Source: Brachyspira pilosicoli
GTDB taxonomy: Bacteria > Spirochaetota > Brachyspiria > Brachyspirales > Brachyspiraceae
Reading direction: 5' to 3'
NCBI RefSeq assembly: GCF_008016535.1
Contig: NZ_SAXY01000030.1
Coordinates: forward strand, 62,001 to 126,000
Length of the DNA: 64,000 bases
Made by a program: the position numbers and the translations under genes. This document shows positions 36,801 through 44,795 of this stretch, piece by piece (position 1 is the first letter of the stretch; each line of letters starts with the position of its first letter). The notes under the pieces are model-generated. The model had not been told where the DNA came from, did no database searches, and saw nothing but the letters and a program-made list of their open reading frames with translations.

Positions 36801-37586
36801 ATGAAAATAGTAGTTTGTATAAAACAGGTTCCAGATACAACTGAAATTAAACTAGACCCTGTAAAAGGTACATTAATAAGAGATGGAGTTCCTAGTATAA
36901 TGAACCCTGATGATAAAGGCGGATTAGAAGAAGCTCTAAAATTAAAAGATAAATACGGTGCCCATGTAACTGTAATAACTATGGGACCTCCTCAAGCTGA
37001 AGCTATATTAAGAGAAGCTTATGCTATGGGAGCAGACAGAGCTATCCTTATAACAGATAGAAAATTCGGCGGTGCTGATACTTTAGCTACTTCTAATACA
37101 TTAGCTGTTGCTTTGAAATCTTTAGAATATGATATTATTATTTCAGGAAGACAAGCTATAGACGGTGATACTGCTCAAGTTGGTCCGCAAATAGCTGAAC
37201 ATTTACAAATACCTCAAGTTTCTTATGCTAAAGAAATTCAATATAATGATGCTGATAAATCATTAACTATAAAAAGAGTAATAGAAGACGGATATTATTT
37301 ATTAAACGTTCAATTACCTGCATTAGTAACAGTATTATCAGAAGCTAACAGCCCTAGATATATGAGAGTTAAAGGAATAGTTGAAGCTTATGATAAAGAA
37401 ATTGAAATCTGGTCTTCAGAAACTATAAAAATTGACCCTTCTTTAATAGGTCTTACTGGTTCTCCTACAAAAGTTAAAAAATCATTTACTAAAGGAGCTA
37501 AACAAGCTGGTAAAGTATTTGAAGTGGATACAAAAGAAGCTGTTAATATCATAATTGAAAAATTAAAAGAAAAATTTGTTATTTAA
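36801..37586 (+). CDS. etfB: Electron transfer flavoprotein subunit beta
   Basis: 261 residues starting MKIVVCIKQVPDTTEIKL, the typical EtfB N-terminus. The AREAYAMGADRAILITD region (about 72-88) and SGRQAIDGDTAQVGPQIAE (about 116-134) match Etf beta; the second block resembles the nucleotide loop of bifurcating Etf proteins. Forms a heterodimer with the EtfA encoded 47 nt downstream and passes electrons to the acyl-CoA dehydrogenase encoded upstream. Confidence 0.93.
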   Translation: MKIVVCIKQVPDTTEIKLDPVKGTLIRDGVPSIMNPDDKGGLEEALKLKDKYGAHVTVITMGPPQAEAILREAYAMGADRAILITDRKFGGADTLATSNTLAVALKSLEYDIIISGRQAIDGDTAQVGPQIAEHLQIPQVSYAKEIQYNDADKSLTIKRVIEDGYYLLNVQLPALVTVLSEANSPRYMRVKGIVEAYDKEIEIWSSETIKIDPSLIGLTGSPTKVKKSFTKGAKQAGKVFEVDTKEAVNIIIEKLKEKFVI

Positions 37587-37633
37587 TTTTTAATTTTTAA
37601 TTAACAAAAGAACCTTAGAAAAGGAGATAGATA

Positions 37634-38653
37634 ATGAATTTAAGTGATTATAAAGGAATATTAGTATTTGCAGAGCAAAGAGACGGTGTAATTCAAAACG
37701 TAGGTTTAGAATTAATCGGCGAAGCAAAAAAACTTGCTGCTAAATTAAATGTATCTGTAACAGCAGCTTTAATAGGAAATAAAATAGAAGCTTTAGCTCA
37801 AACTTTAGTTGAATATGGTGCTGATAAAGTAGTAGTTGTTGACAATGAACTTTTAAAGCAATATGATACTGAAGCTTATGCTCAAGCTTTAAAAGCAATA
37901 ATAGATGCTAAAAAACCTGAAATAGTATTATTAGGTGCTACTACTTTAGGAAGAGATTTAGCTCCTAGGGTATCTTCAAGACTTGCTACAGGACTTACTG
38001 CTGACTGTACTAAACTAGACATAGATGACGAAACAAAAGTTTTCGGAATGACAAGACCTGCATTCGGTGGAAACTTGATGGCTACTATTGTTTGTCCTGA
38101 CCATAGACCTCAAATGGCTACTGTAAGACCTGGTGTAATGCAAAAACTGCCTAAAGAAGAAGGTAAAAAAGGAGAAGTTGAAGTATTACCTGTAACAATA
38201 GATGCTTCTAAAATTAAAGTGAAAATCCTAGATGTAGTAAAAGAAACTGCTAAAAAAATTGACATCACTGAAGCTAAGATATTGGTATCTGGCGGTAGAG
38301 GTGTTGGTTCTAAAGAAAACTTCAAAAATCTTGAGGCTGTTGCTTCTAAAATAGGTGCTATAGTTTCTGGTTCAAGAGCTGCTGTTGATGCTGGATTTAT
38401 AGAACAATCTAGACAAGTTGGACAAACTGGTAAAACTGTAAGACCTAATATATATTTCGCTTGCGGTATATCTGGTGCTATTCAGCACATGGCTGGTATG
38501 GAAGAATCTGAATACATTATTGCTATAAACAAAGATAAAGATGCTCCTATGTTTGGAATCGCTGATTTAGGTATAGTAGGTGATGTTAATAAAGTACTTC
38601 CTCTATTAGCTGAAGAGATAGCAAAAGCAATAGAAGCTAAAAAAGCTAATTAA
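37634..38653 (+). CDS. etfA: Electron transfer flavoprotein subunit alpha
   Basis: 339 residues. The C-terminal FAD domain shows ILVSGGRGVGSKENF (about 216-230), GSRAAVDAGFIEQSRQVGQTGKTV as two blocks (GSRAAVDAG and RQVGQTGKTVRP) and ACGISGAIQHMAGM (about 276-289), all EtfA hallmarks. Last gene of the operon; AAGGAG precedes the ATG and a strong terminator follows. Confidence 0.94.
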   Translation: MNLSDYKGILVFAEQRDGVIQNVGLELIGEAKKLAAKLNVSVTAALIGNKIEALAQTLVEYGADKVVVVDNELLKQYDTEAYAQALKAIIDAKKPEIVLLGATTLGRDLAPRVSSRLATGLTADCTKLDIDDETKVFGMTRPAFGGNLMATIVCPDHRPQMATVRPGVMQKLPKEEGKKGEVEVLPVTIDASKIKVKILDVVKETAKKIDITEAKILVSGGRGVGSKENFKNLEAVASKIGAIVSGSRAAVDAGFIEQSRQVGQTGKTVRPNIYFACGISGAIQHMAGMEESEYIIAINKDKDAPMFGIADLGIVGDVNKVLPLLAEEIAKAIEAKKAN

Positions 38654-38680
38654 TTCAATTTAACTTTTAATTAAAAAATA

Positions 38681-38724
38681 AAGCCAATAGATAGAACATA
38701 TTTTTATCTATTGGCTATTTTTTT
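38681..38724 (+). terminator. Terminator of the butyrate operon
   Basis: AGCCAATAGATA pairs with TATCTATTGGCT around an 11-nt loop and is followed by a T run, 30 nt after the etfA stop. Confidence 0.88.
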
Positions 38725-38884
38725 AATAATATAATTAATTTTGTATTCCCAATTTTATTAAAAAACTTTCTAAATATTATAAAAAATTTTTAATTATATA
38801 AAAGACAATGAAATTTAATTTAATCATTATTTATATACGATAATATATAATAAAAAATTATTAAAATAAGTTAAGGAATAATTT

Positions 38885-39409
38885 ATGAAAAAAGAGGAAA
38901 ATATATCAAAGGTACTTATATCTGAAGAAAATATAAATAAAAAAGTTAAAGAATTAGCACAAAAAATAAATAATGACTATAGAGATAAAACACCTTGTTT
39001 AATAGGGCTTCTTAAGGGTTCTTTTGTATTTATTGCAGATTTAGCAAGAGAAATTGAAACAAATATAGAAGTTGATTTTATGATAGTATCTAGTTATGGA
39101 AATGATAAGATAGGTTCTGAAATTAAAATACTTAAAGATGTTGACATACCTCTTACAGGTAAAGATGTTATTATAGTAGAAGATATTATTGATACTGGTT
39201 ATACTTTAGAGAAGATTTGCGAAATTTTAAAAACAAGAAATGTGGCTTCATTAAAAATATGCACACTTCTTAATAAGCCGTCAAGAAGAAAAGTTGATAT
39301 AAAAATTGATTACAACGGCTTTGATATAAAAGATGAGTTTGTTGTAGGATACGGCATTGACTATGCTCAGAAATACAGGAACTTGCCTTATATTGGAGTA
39401 GTTGAATAA
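38885..39409 (+). CDS. hpt: Hypoxanthine(-guanine) phosphoribosyltransferase
   Basis: 174 residues. The PRPP loop VIIVEDIIDTGYTL (about 97-110), the GLLKGSFVF loop (about 41-49) and FVVGYGIDYAQKYRNLPYIG (about 150-169) define the hypoxanthine phosphoribosyltransferase family. It salvages hypoxanthine and guanine to IMP/GMP in the cytoplasm. It stands alone between the butyrate operon terminator and a repeat-rich gap. AAGGAA precedes the ATG. Confidence 0.93.
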   Translation: MKKEENISKVLISEENINKKVKELAQKINNDYRDKTPCLIGLLKGSFVFIADLAREIETNIEVDFMIVSSYGNDKIGSEIKILKDVDIPLTGKDVIIVEDIIDTGYTLEKICEILKTRNVASLKICTLLNKPSRRKVDIKIDYNGFDIKDEFVVGYGIDYAQKYRNLPYIGVVE

Positions 39410-39437
39410 ATTTTAGAGTTAAAATAATTTTTACTCA

Positions 39438-39518
39438 CCGCACGCAGAATTAAATTAACAACATAAATAAATTTACAATTCTAATTTTATTAGATAGTAA
39501 ATATGCATTAACCGTGCG
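39438..39518. repeat. Hairpin C-type repeat, long-loop copy
   Basis: CCGCACG (39438-39444) and CGTGCG (39513-39518) face each other over an AT-rich loop of 68 nt. The arms match the compact C hairpins at 46230, 54923 and 55028, but the loop is longer and diverged. Confidence 0.55.
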
Positions 39519-39662
39519 TTAAACAGATTTTAAAACTAATAAAAACTTGGGTGGGGAAGCTAAGATAAAATTATAATTTTAAATATTAATAAAATTATAA
39601 TTTCAAAAAAAGCATAAAAAATAAAGGGCGGGAATGTGAATAAAATTCAAAGGTTATTTTAT

Positions 39663-39853
39663 CAACTTTTTCCCGTAGCAAAAAGTTGCAAAAAGTACAA
39701 ATTATTTCGCTTATTCGTATACATTTCGCGAAAGTGCAAGTATTTAAAATATATATGAATAATACCATATATTTTTAGCTATACTTCATAAAAATGTAGT
39801 CTTTTTGCTTCTTTGGGTCACCAAAAGAAGTGGGGTGCGGGGCAAAGCCCTGC
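39663..39853 (+). repeat. Composite hairpin element E1 (B hairpin - spacer - A hairpin)
   Basis: Starts with hairpin B, CAACTTTTT-8 nt-AAAAAGTTG (39663-39688), then an AT-rich spacer with the word TCGCGAAAGTGCAAG (39726-39740). It ends with hairpin A, CTTCTTTGG-TCA-CCAAAAGAAG (39808-39830), and a GGGGTGCGGGGC tail. The same order and spacing recur at 43.4, 60.1 and 60.3 kb. A partial B-like hairpin (TTCTTTTTCCC...AAAAAGAA) follows at 39892-39908. The rest of the 39410-40006 gap is AT-rich with no gene. Confidence 0.75.
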
Positions 39854-40006
39854 AAACAATAAAAAAGATAAAAATCTTATTATTCTTTTTCCCACAGCAA
39901 AAAGAACCAAAAAGTGCAAGTTAAGAAAGTAATACTAACTATATTTTACATACTAAATATTAAAACAATATAAATATTTATTTAGAAATAAATTTTAAAA
40001 AAATTA

Positions 40007-40924
40007 TCACTCTCTGCTGAAATTTTGGTATATAAACTTAAAAGGTATATATATTTTACCGTTTTCTGCATAATCACGTACCAAACCCTGTGGAGGCGGT
40101 TTTAATTTCTTAGCATATTCTATAGCCTTTGAGCATGAATTGTCTAAACTGCTTTGACCCAATTTTGAATTACTTAAAAACTTCTCAAAAATAATATTTC
40201 CGTCCAAATCTATTGATATAAGCACTTCCACTTCATCGCTTCTTAAAAGACCCAAAAAATGTGCCTGATTTGGAATAGTTAAATACCAAGAATCTCTTAT
40301 AGAGCCAACTAAAGTATAAAAATACCAAAAATATTCTTGTGCCTTTGTGCCGAGTTGTATGCTTCCTGTTTCACTGGATAATACTACCGCCCTGTCTGCT
40401 CCATCTTCAAATGATGCAGGTATCTTTGTATCGCCTTTAAGACCGGGATTTTTGGGCTTGTAAGGAACTATATCTTCTCTGCTTATATCATTACCTAAAT
40501 CATTTTGTTTTTGTAAATTGTTATTATTATTTGGAGTTATATTATCTCGTCTTTCAACTATTGGGCTGTTAGCTCCGTCCCCCAAAAAAGAAAACACTGA
40601 AGCATCTGAAAATACTTTTGAAGGTGTTACATTTACTTCCCCTCTTGATACTAATGACTTGTCTGAAGCAAATGGAGTATCTTCGTTGTTTTCCTCTTCT
40701 TCTACATCTGGAGTTTCTACTAAAAACATATAATCATCTTTTTTATTTTTCTCTTCTTCTAAAATCTTTTTTAATTCATCATTATACGCAAACAAAGATT
40801 CCATTATATAAGTATTTACCAAACTCCATAAAAATATATGAAGTATAAATGCAACTATTACTGCGAATATAGTATCTTTCTTTTTAACTATTATAGTTTT
40901 TAATTTACCTAAAAAATCTTTCAT
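40007..40924 (-). CDS. TonB-like / energy-transducing protein
   Basis: 305 residues: a short cytoplasmic basic start, one membrane anchor (about 19-40), an acidic and Asn/Pro-containing periplasmic linker (about 60-180) and a C-terminal domain (about 200-300) with the TonB-type pattern VEVLISIDLDGNIIFEKFL...SCSKAIEYAKKLKPPPQGL. Such proteins connect inner-membrane energy (ExbBD-like complexes) to outer-membrane or envelope functions; exbB/exbD are not adjacent. It is read alone on the minus strand, divergent from the lipoprotein locus. Confidence 0.75.
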   Translation of the reverse strand: MKDFLGKLKTIIVKKKDTIFAVIVAFILHIFLWSLVNTYIMESLFAYNDELKKILEEEKNKKDDYMFLVETPDVEEEENNEDTPFASDKSLVSRGEVNVTPSKVFSDASVFSFLGDGANSPIVERRDNITPNNNNNLQKQNDLGNDISREDIVPYKPKNPGLKGDTKIPASFEDGADRAVVLSSETGSIQLGTKAQEYFWYFYTLVGSIRDSWYLTIPNQAHFLGLLRSDEVEVLISIDLDGNIIFEKFLSNSKLGQSSLDNSCSKAIEYAKKLKPPPQGLVRDYAENGKIYIPFKFIYQNFSRE

Positions 40925-41060
40925 AATATGTTTTATAATAAAAAGCTATATGTTCAATTATAAATTAAAACTCTAAAAATTTGAATATAGTCAAATGATT
41001 TAATATTTACTAAAGTGATTATATTTTATCAAAAACTTAATTTTTTATTTTTAATACTTA

Positions 41061-41108
41061 CGGGGACTAGCCCCACCCTTCGAAGCGTACCCATAGGGTA
41101 AAAACTTT
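41061..41108 (-). repeat. Repeat words (A tail and D) without complete hairpins
   Basis: CGGGGACTAGCCCC (41061-41074) is the G/C-rich tail of repeat A, and the following stretch, read on the minus strand, contains TACCCTATGGGTACGCTTCG, the D word. It abuts a fragment of the insertion sequence. Confidence 0.6.
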
Positions 41109-41160
41109 GACGAAGTCCGCACAGCGAACATCTATTTGTACCTTTTCTCCTGCTTCTTTA
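41109..41160 (-). mobile_element. 52-bp fragment of the insertion sequence
   Basis: Matches 5358-5410 with few changes (GACGAAGTCCGCA..., CATCTATTTGTA, CTTTTCTCCTGCTTCTTTA), including the transposase KEAGEK-IQIDV coding block on the minus strand. Confidence 0.75.
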
Positions 41161-41170
41161 ATATAAGGTA

Positions 41171-41199
41171 TTGACATAAAATTATAGATTTGCTATAAT
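41171..41199 (+). promoter_or_regulatory. Perfect consensus promoter (extended -10) reading into the heptamer repeat
   Basis: TTGACA (41171-41176), exactly 17 nt, TATAAT (41194-41199), with TGC immediately before the -10 (extended -10). Transcription should start near 41206, at or next to the ATG at 41207, and runs through the repeat toward the lipoprotein gene. Confidence 0.85.
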
Positions 41200-41206
41200 T
41201 TTCTAT

Positions 41207-41341
41207 ATGATTAAGAGTAAATTATTTAGTATTTCATCAATGAGCTTAACTCTCACAGCTCACAGCTCACAGCTCACAGCTCACAGCTCACAGCTCACAG
41301 CTCACAGCTCACAGCTCACAGCTCACAGCATAATTCTCTAA
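41207..41341 (+). CDS. Short ORF interrupted by a heptamer repeat; candidate phase-variable gene in OFF frame
   Basis: From the ATG at 41207 (possibly leaderless, as the promoter predicts a start at about 41206) the frame runs into an 11 x 7-bp repeat and stops at 41339-41341, giving 44 residues. The repeat encodes LTAHSSQ in any frame. After the repeat another frame is open without a stop from 41329 to a TGA at 41521-41523 that overlaps the ATG of the lipoprotein gene. With 9 or 12 repeat units the two would join into a protein of 100 or 107 residues with a hydrophobic C-terminal segment (AILFAFSSFAISIS). The third frame stops at once (41331). No known domain; non-coding leader is the alternative. 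Confidence 0.5.
   Translation: MIKSKLFSISSMSLTLTAHSSQLTAHSSQLTAHSSQLTAHSIIL
41252..41328 (+). repeat. Tandem repeat, 11 copies of CTCACAG
   Basis: Eleven exact 7-bp units. Seven is not a multiple of three, so each unit gained or lost changes the reading frame. The tract sits 53 nt after a perfect promoter and 191 nt before a lipoprotein start codon. Confidence 0.95.
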
Positions 41342-41519
41342 AAAAATATTATCAATTATTAAATACACTTTTATATTTTGTATTGCAATCTTTTGCTAGG
41401 TTAATCAATTCTATTAAGACAATTATTCACACTAAAGCAATTTTGTTTGCTTTTTCAAGTTTTGCAATAAGCATTAGCAATAATGTTTATAATAAAAAAA
41501 TAAATAATGAGAGTTCTAT

Positions 41520-42044
41520 ATGAACAAAAAGATTTTATCAATATTTGTAATGATAATGGCTTTATCATTATTCGGCGTAAGTTGTAGTAATGAGAATTCT
41601 ACAGGAACAGGAGGAAACAACTCAGGCACTACAGACGGATCAGGTACACCTACACCTAAACCTACACCTACACCGCCAACAAAAGAAGAAGTTAAGTTTC
41701 AAGGAACATGGAGGGGAGAATTAGTAAAAATAAGCGGTGATGCTATTATGCCAGAATCAACTAGATCAGAGTTTACAATTAATGCAGACGGCAGTATAAA
41801 AGATAACGATACTCAACAAACAATAACTTTAGATAAAATTAATAAAGTATCTGATAATGTATTTCAATTTACTTCTAAAAGAGTAAAAGGTAGAACAATA
41901 ATGACTTTAAAACATAAAGTTGATTTTACAGATAATAATGCTCCTAAAGATACTTTAGTATGGACTAGGGAAGTATTTACTCTGGATAATCAAGTGCAAT
42001 TATATTCAGCTACTTATGAAGGAACATTAGCAAAAGCACAATAA
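41520..42044 (+). CDS. Secreted lipoprotein of unknown function
   Basis: 174 residues with a lipoprotein signal peptide (MNKKILSIFVMIMALSLFG) and lipobox GVSC (Cys at about 22). A Gly/Ser/Thr and Pro-Thr-rich linker (PTPKPTPTPPT, about 45-55) tethers a beta-rich domain starting FQGTWRGELVKI, reminiscent of small lipocalin-like or META-like lipoprotein domains. Its start overlaps the stop of the upstream repeat-controlled frame (ATGA), so its translation may be coupled to that frame. Surface exposure and phase variation are inferences. Confidence 0.85.
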   Translation: MNKKILSIFVMIMALSLFGVSCSNENSTGTGGNNSGTTDGSGTPTPKPTPTPPTKEEVKFQGTWRGELVKISGDAIMPESTRSEFTINADGSIKDNDTQQTITLDKINKVSDNVFQFTSKRVKGRTIMTLKHKVDFTDNNAPKDTLVWTREVFTLDNQVQLYSATYEGTLAKAQ

Positions 42045-42052
42045 TATATTAA

Positions 42053-42093
42053 TAAAAGCCTGTCTTAATATTTATTAGGGAGGGCTTTTTATT
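42053..42093 (+). terminator. Terminator after the lipoprotein gene
   Basis: AAAAGCCTGTC pairs imperfectly with GGGAGGGCTTTT and is followed by T residues, just after the stop at 42044. Confidence 0.65.
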
Positions 42094-42161
42094 AGACTTA
42101 TTTCAGAAGAGCTTAATAAAATTAGTTATATAATTTTAAGTATAATTTTAGTATATAAAAT

Positions 42162-42245
42162 TGCAGTTCTTTTGCTTCTTTGTGCCAACAAAAGAAGTGG
42201 GGGTGTGTACCCTAAGGGCACGCTTCGCAGGAGATAAAGCCCCGC
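42162..42245 (+). repeat. Hairpin A repeat with D word
   Basis: TGCAGTTCTTTTG leads into CTTCTTTGTGCCAACAAAAGAAG-type hairpin (arms at 42175-42197), a GGGGG run, and then TGTACCCTAAGGGCACGCTT (D word). No B hairpin accompanies it. It lies between two convergent genes. Confidence 0.7.
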
Positions 42246-42268
42246 AGATATATTAATTTACAAAATTA

Positions 42269-43282
42269 TCAAAAACTTTCGTTAGTTGCTATATATAAAT
42301 CACCATTAGAATCAACTATATAGGCTTCTCTGTAATTATAATTCTCATTAGTGAAAAAATTAGTGCCCATAAGAAAAGCAGTTGTAGATAAAGCATCAGC
42401 CTCCTCTGCATTGGTGTGTACAATGGTAGCTGATATTGCATTATAAGTAGGGGAGCCTATTTTAGCATCTATTATATGATGATAATTAGTGCCGTTTTCT
42501 GTAAAAAATCTCTCATAATCGCCGCTTGTTACTATAGTATAATTTGTTGCCTGTATTAAAGCTAAATATCCATCTTCATCATTTCTTGGATTCCTTATTG
42601 CTATCACCCAAGGATTGCCCTTAGAGTTTACTCCATTAGCATAAGTATCTCCGCCATAATCTATTAAATAGTTTTTTATATTGTAATTTTTAAATATATC
42701 TATTAGCTTTGTAACAATATAACCTTTTCCGTAGGAGCCAAAATCAAAAGTTAAATTATCCCTAAGCTCTATAAACTTTTTACCGTTGTTAGTTATAATG
42801 CTCACTTTAGAATAATCTATTTTTTTTAATGCACTTTCAATCTCTTCTCTCTTTGGTACAGTCTGATTTTCTTTAACACCAAAACCCCAAAGTTCAATTA
42901 ACGGCCTCACACTTATATCAAAAGAAGGATTTATTTTAGAATATCTCAACCCCGTTTCAAATAAATGTGCCATATCCTCAGAAACTTCTACTTTGAGAAC
43001 ATCTTCTTTATTTTCTAAACTTTTTTTATTGATAATTGCTATTTCACTCTTTTCATTATACGGATTTAATATATTATCCATTCTGTTAATTTCATTTGTT
43101 ATAGAAGCAACCAAATCATACATTTTTTTTTCTGTAGTTTGAGCTGTGATGTTTAATATGGTGTCGCTTATTGCTATTGTTGTAGATATATATTTTTCTT
43201 TATTTCTATAAATAAAAAGTGTAACAATTAATGCCGCTGCTGCAACTAAAATTAATAGATAATATTTTTTCTTTGATGTCAT
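42269..43282 (-). CDS. ApbE-family FAD:protein FMN transferase
   Basis: 337 residues with an N-terminal membrane anchor (about 7-24) and no lipobox cysteine. The ApbE fold is indicated by DISVRPLIELWGF (about 119-131), FDFGSYGKGYIV (about 175-186), YLIDYGGDTYANG (about 200-212), the GDYERFF and HHIIDAKIGSPT blocks (about 250-275) and EEADALSTTAFLMG (about 293-306) with the metal-binding Asp. It attaches FMN covalently to Thr of partner flavoproteins such as Rnf/Nqr subunits in the periplasm. No such partner is adjacent. Confidence 0.93.
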   Translation of the reverse strand: MTSKKKYYLLILVAAAALIVTLFIYRNKEKYISTTIAISDTILNITAQTTEKKMYDLVASITNEINRMDNILNPYNEKSEIAIINKKSLENKEDVLKVEVSEDMAHLFETGLRYSKINPSFDISVRPLIELWGFGVKENQTVPKREEIESALKKIDYSKVSIITNNGKKFIELRDNLTFDFGSYGKGYIVTKLIDIFKNYNIKNYLIDYGGDTYANGVNSKGNPWVIAIRNPRNDEDGYLALIQATNYTIVTSGDYERFFTENGTNYHHIIDAKIGSPTYNAISATIVHTNAEEADALSTTAFLMGTNFFTNENYNYREAYIVDSNGDLYIATNESF

Positions 43283-43390
43283 AAAATCTTCTCTCTATGC
43301 TAATTATTCTTTTTAATAAACTTATTAAATTATAATATAGTTAAACAACCATGTTTTGTCAAAAATAAATTTTTTATTTTTAGATATTTA

Positions 43391-43574
43391 CGGGGACTAG
43401 CCCCTTGCGAAGCACACACCGTGCAGCACCCCCACTTCTTTTATTGGTATAAAAGAAGCAAAAGAACTGCATTTTAGTCTAAATATAAATATTGTTTTTT
43501 ATTAAAATATATTGATAATATGTAAAAATCTAGTATTTGTACTTTTTGCAACTTTTTGCTACGGGAAAAAGTTG
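43391..43574 (-). repeat. Composite hairpin element E2 (A - spacer - B)
   Basis: Reads on the minus strand as hairpin B (43574-43549, CAACTTTTT/AAAAAGTTG arms), an AT-rich spacer of about 90 nt, hairpin A (arms within 43458-43435) and the GGGGCTAGTCCCC-like tail (43404-43392). It fills the apbE-ispG gap (43283-43591), in which I see nothing else. Confidence 0.75.
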
Positions 43575-43591
43575 AATAAAATAAATTTATA

Positions 43592-44626
43592 CTAAAACTC
43601 TTCTATCTTCTTTGTAATAAAACTTATAATATTTTCTTTTGATACTTTTATAGGCTCATTGTCTTTTTCAAAATATATAAAGTTTCCGTCTGTACTTCCT
43701 GCCACACCAAAATCTGCATGCTTAGCCTCTCCCGGACCATTAACTACACAACCCATTATAGCAATAGTGATATTTTTCTTTATATTTTGTACATGCTTTT
43801 CTATAAAACTAGCAACCTCCTCCACATTCACCTGACATCTTCCGCAAGTAGGGCATGATATTATCTCAACAGAAGACTCTTTTCTTAAACCCAAAAACTT
43901 AAGAAGCATCTTTCCTGCCATCACTTCCTCAACAGGGTCCCCAGTAATAGAATATCTTATAGTATCCCCAATCCCTTGCATAAGCAAATATGATAAAGCA
44001 CTTGTACTCTTAATTAAAGAACTTCTTAATGTACCTGCCTCTGTAACACCTAAATGTATAGGATAATCAAATTTCTCTCTAAATAATGTATTTGCTTCTA
44101 TTGTTGTTTTTATATCAGATGCTTTTAATGATACTTTTATGTTTGTAAAGTTTAAGTCTTCCATTAGTTTTATATGGTCAGATGCACTTTTTACCATATT
44201 TTGAGCATTTACTTCTTTGTATATAGCTCTATCTAAACTTCCGCCATTAACACCAACCCTTATAGTTAAATTTCTGTCTTTTGCCTCTTTTATAACCTCT
44301 TTTACTTTATCTTTATCTTTTATATTACCGGGATTAAGCCTCAAAGCATCAATACCGCTTTTCATACTCTCTAAAGCAAGCCTATAATCAAAATGTATAT
44401 CTGCGATTAAAGGAACTTTAGTTTGTTTTTTTATCTCTTTTATAGCTTTAGCAGCCTCAATATCAAGTACAGCAAGCCTCACAATATCAACGCCAGCCTC
44501 TTCTAAAGACTTTAATTGAAGTACAGTTTCTTTAATATTTCTAGTGTCTGTATTTGTCATAGACTGCACACTAACAGGATTTCCGCCGCCTATTAATATA
44601 TTTCCAACTTTAACTATCTTACTCAT
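43592..44626 (-). CDS. ispG: 4-hydroxy-3-methylbut-2-en-1-yl diphosphate synthase
   Basis: 344 residues from the ATG at 44626, chosen for GAGGAAA 6 nt upstream; the frame is open further to 44689. It has the TIM-barrel start KVGNILIGGGNPVSVQSMTNT and the C-terminal iron-sulfur domain with CPTCGRC (about 249-255) and GCVVNGPGEA (about 294-303) providing the [4Fe-4S] cysteines. It makes HMBPP from MEcPP in the MEP isoprenoid pathway, using reduced ferredoxin or flavodoxin. Confidence 0.95.
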   Translation of the reverse strand: MSKIVKVGNILIGGGNPVSVQSMTNTDTRNIKETVLQLKSLEEAGVDIVRLAVLDIEAAKAIKEIKKQTKVPLIADIHFDYRLALESMKSGIDALRLNPGNIKDKDKVKEVIKEAKDRNLTIRVGVNGGSLDRAIYKEVNAQNMVKSASDHIKLMEDLNFTNIKVSLKASDIKTTIEANTLFREKFDYPIHLGVTEAGTLRSSLIKSTSALSYLLMQGIGDTIRYSITGDPVEEVMAGKMLLKFLGLRKESSVEIISCPTCGRCQVNVEEVASFIEKHVQNIKKNITIAIMGCVVNGPGEAKHADFGVAGSTDGNFIYFEKDNEPIKVSKENIISFITKKIEEF

Positions 44627-44795
44627 CATTTTCCTCATAAACTTATAAATACAATATTGTATTTTATAACCTAATAACAAAATTGTCAAAATATTTTTAT
44701 ATAATAAGTTTTATTTTAATTGCATAAATAATTATATTGAAATTATAATTAAAAATTTATATAATATTTTAATAACAAAATATTAGGATTATAAA

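Noticed and set aside
41252-41328. CRISPR array
   Set aside because: Direct 7-bp tandem units without spacers; a simple tandem repeat.
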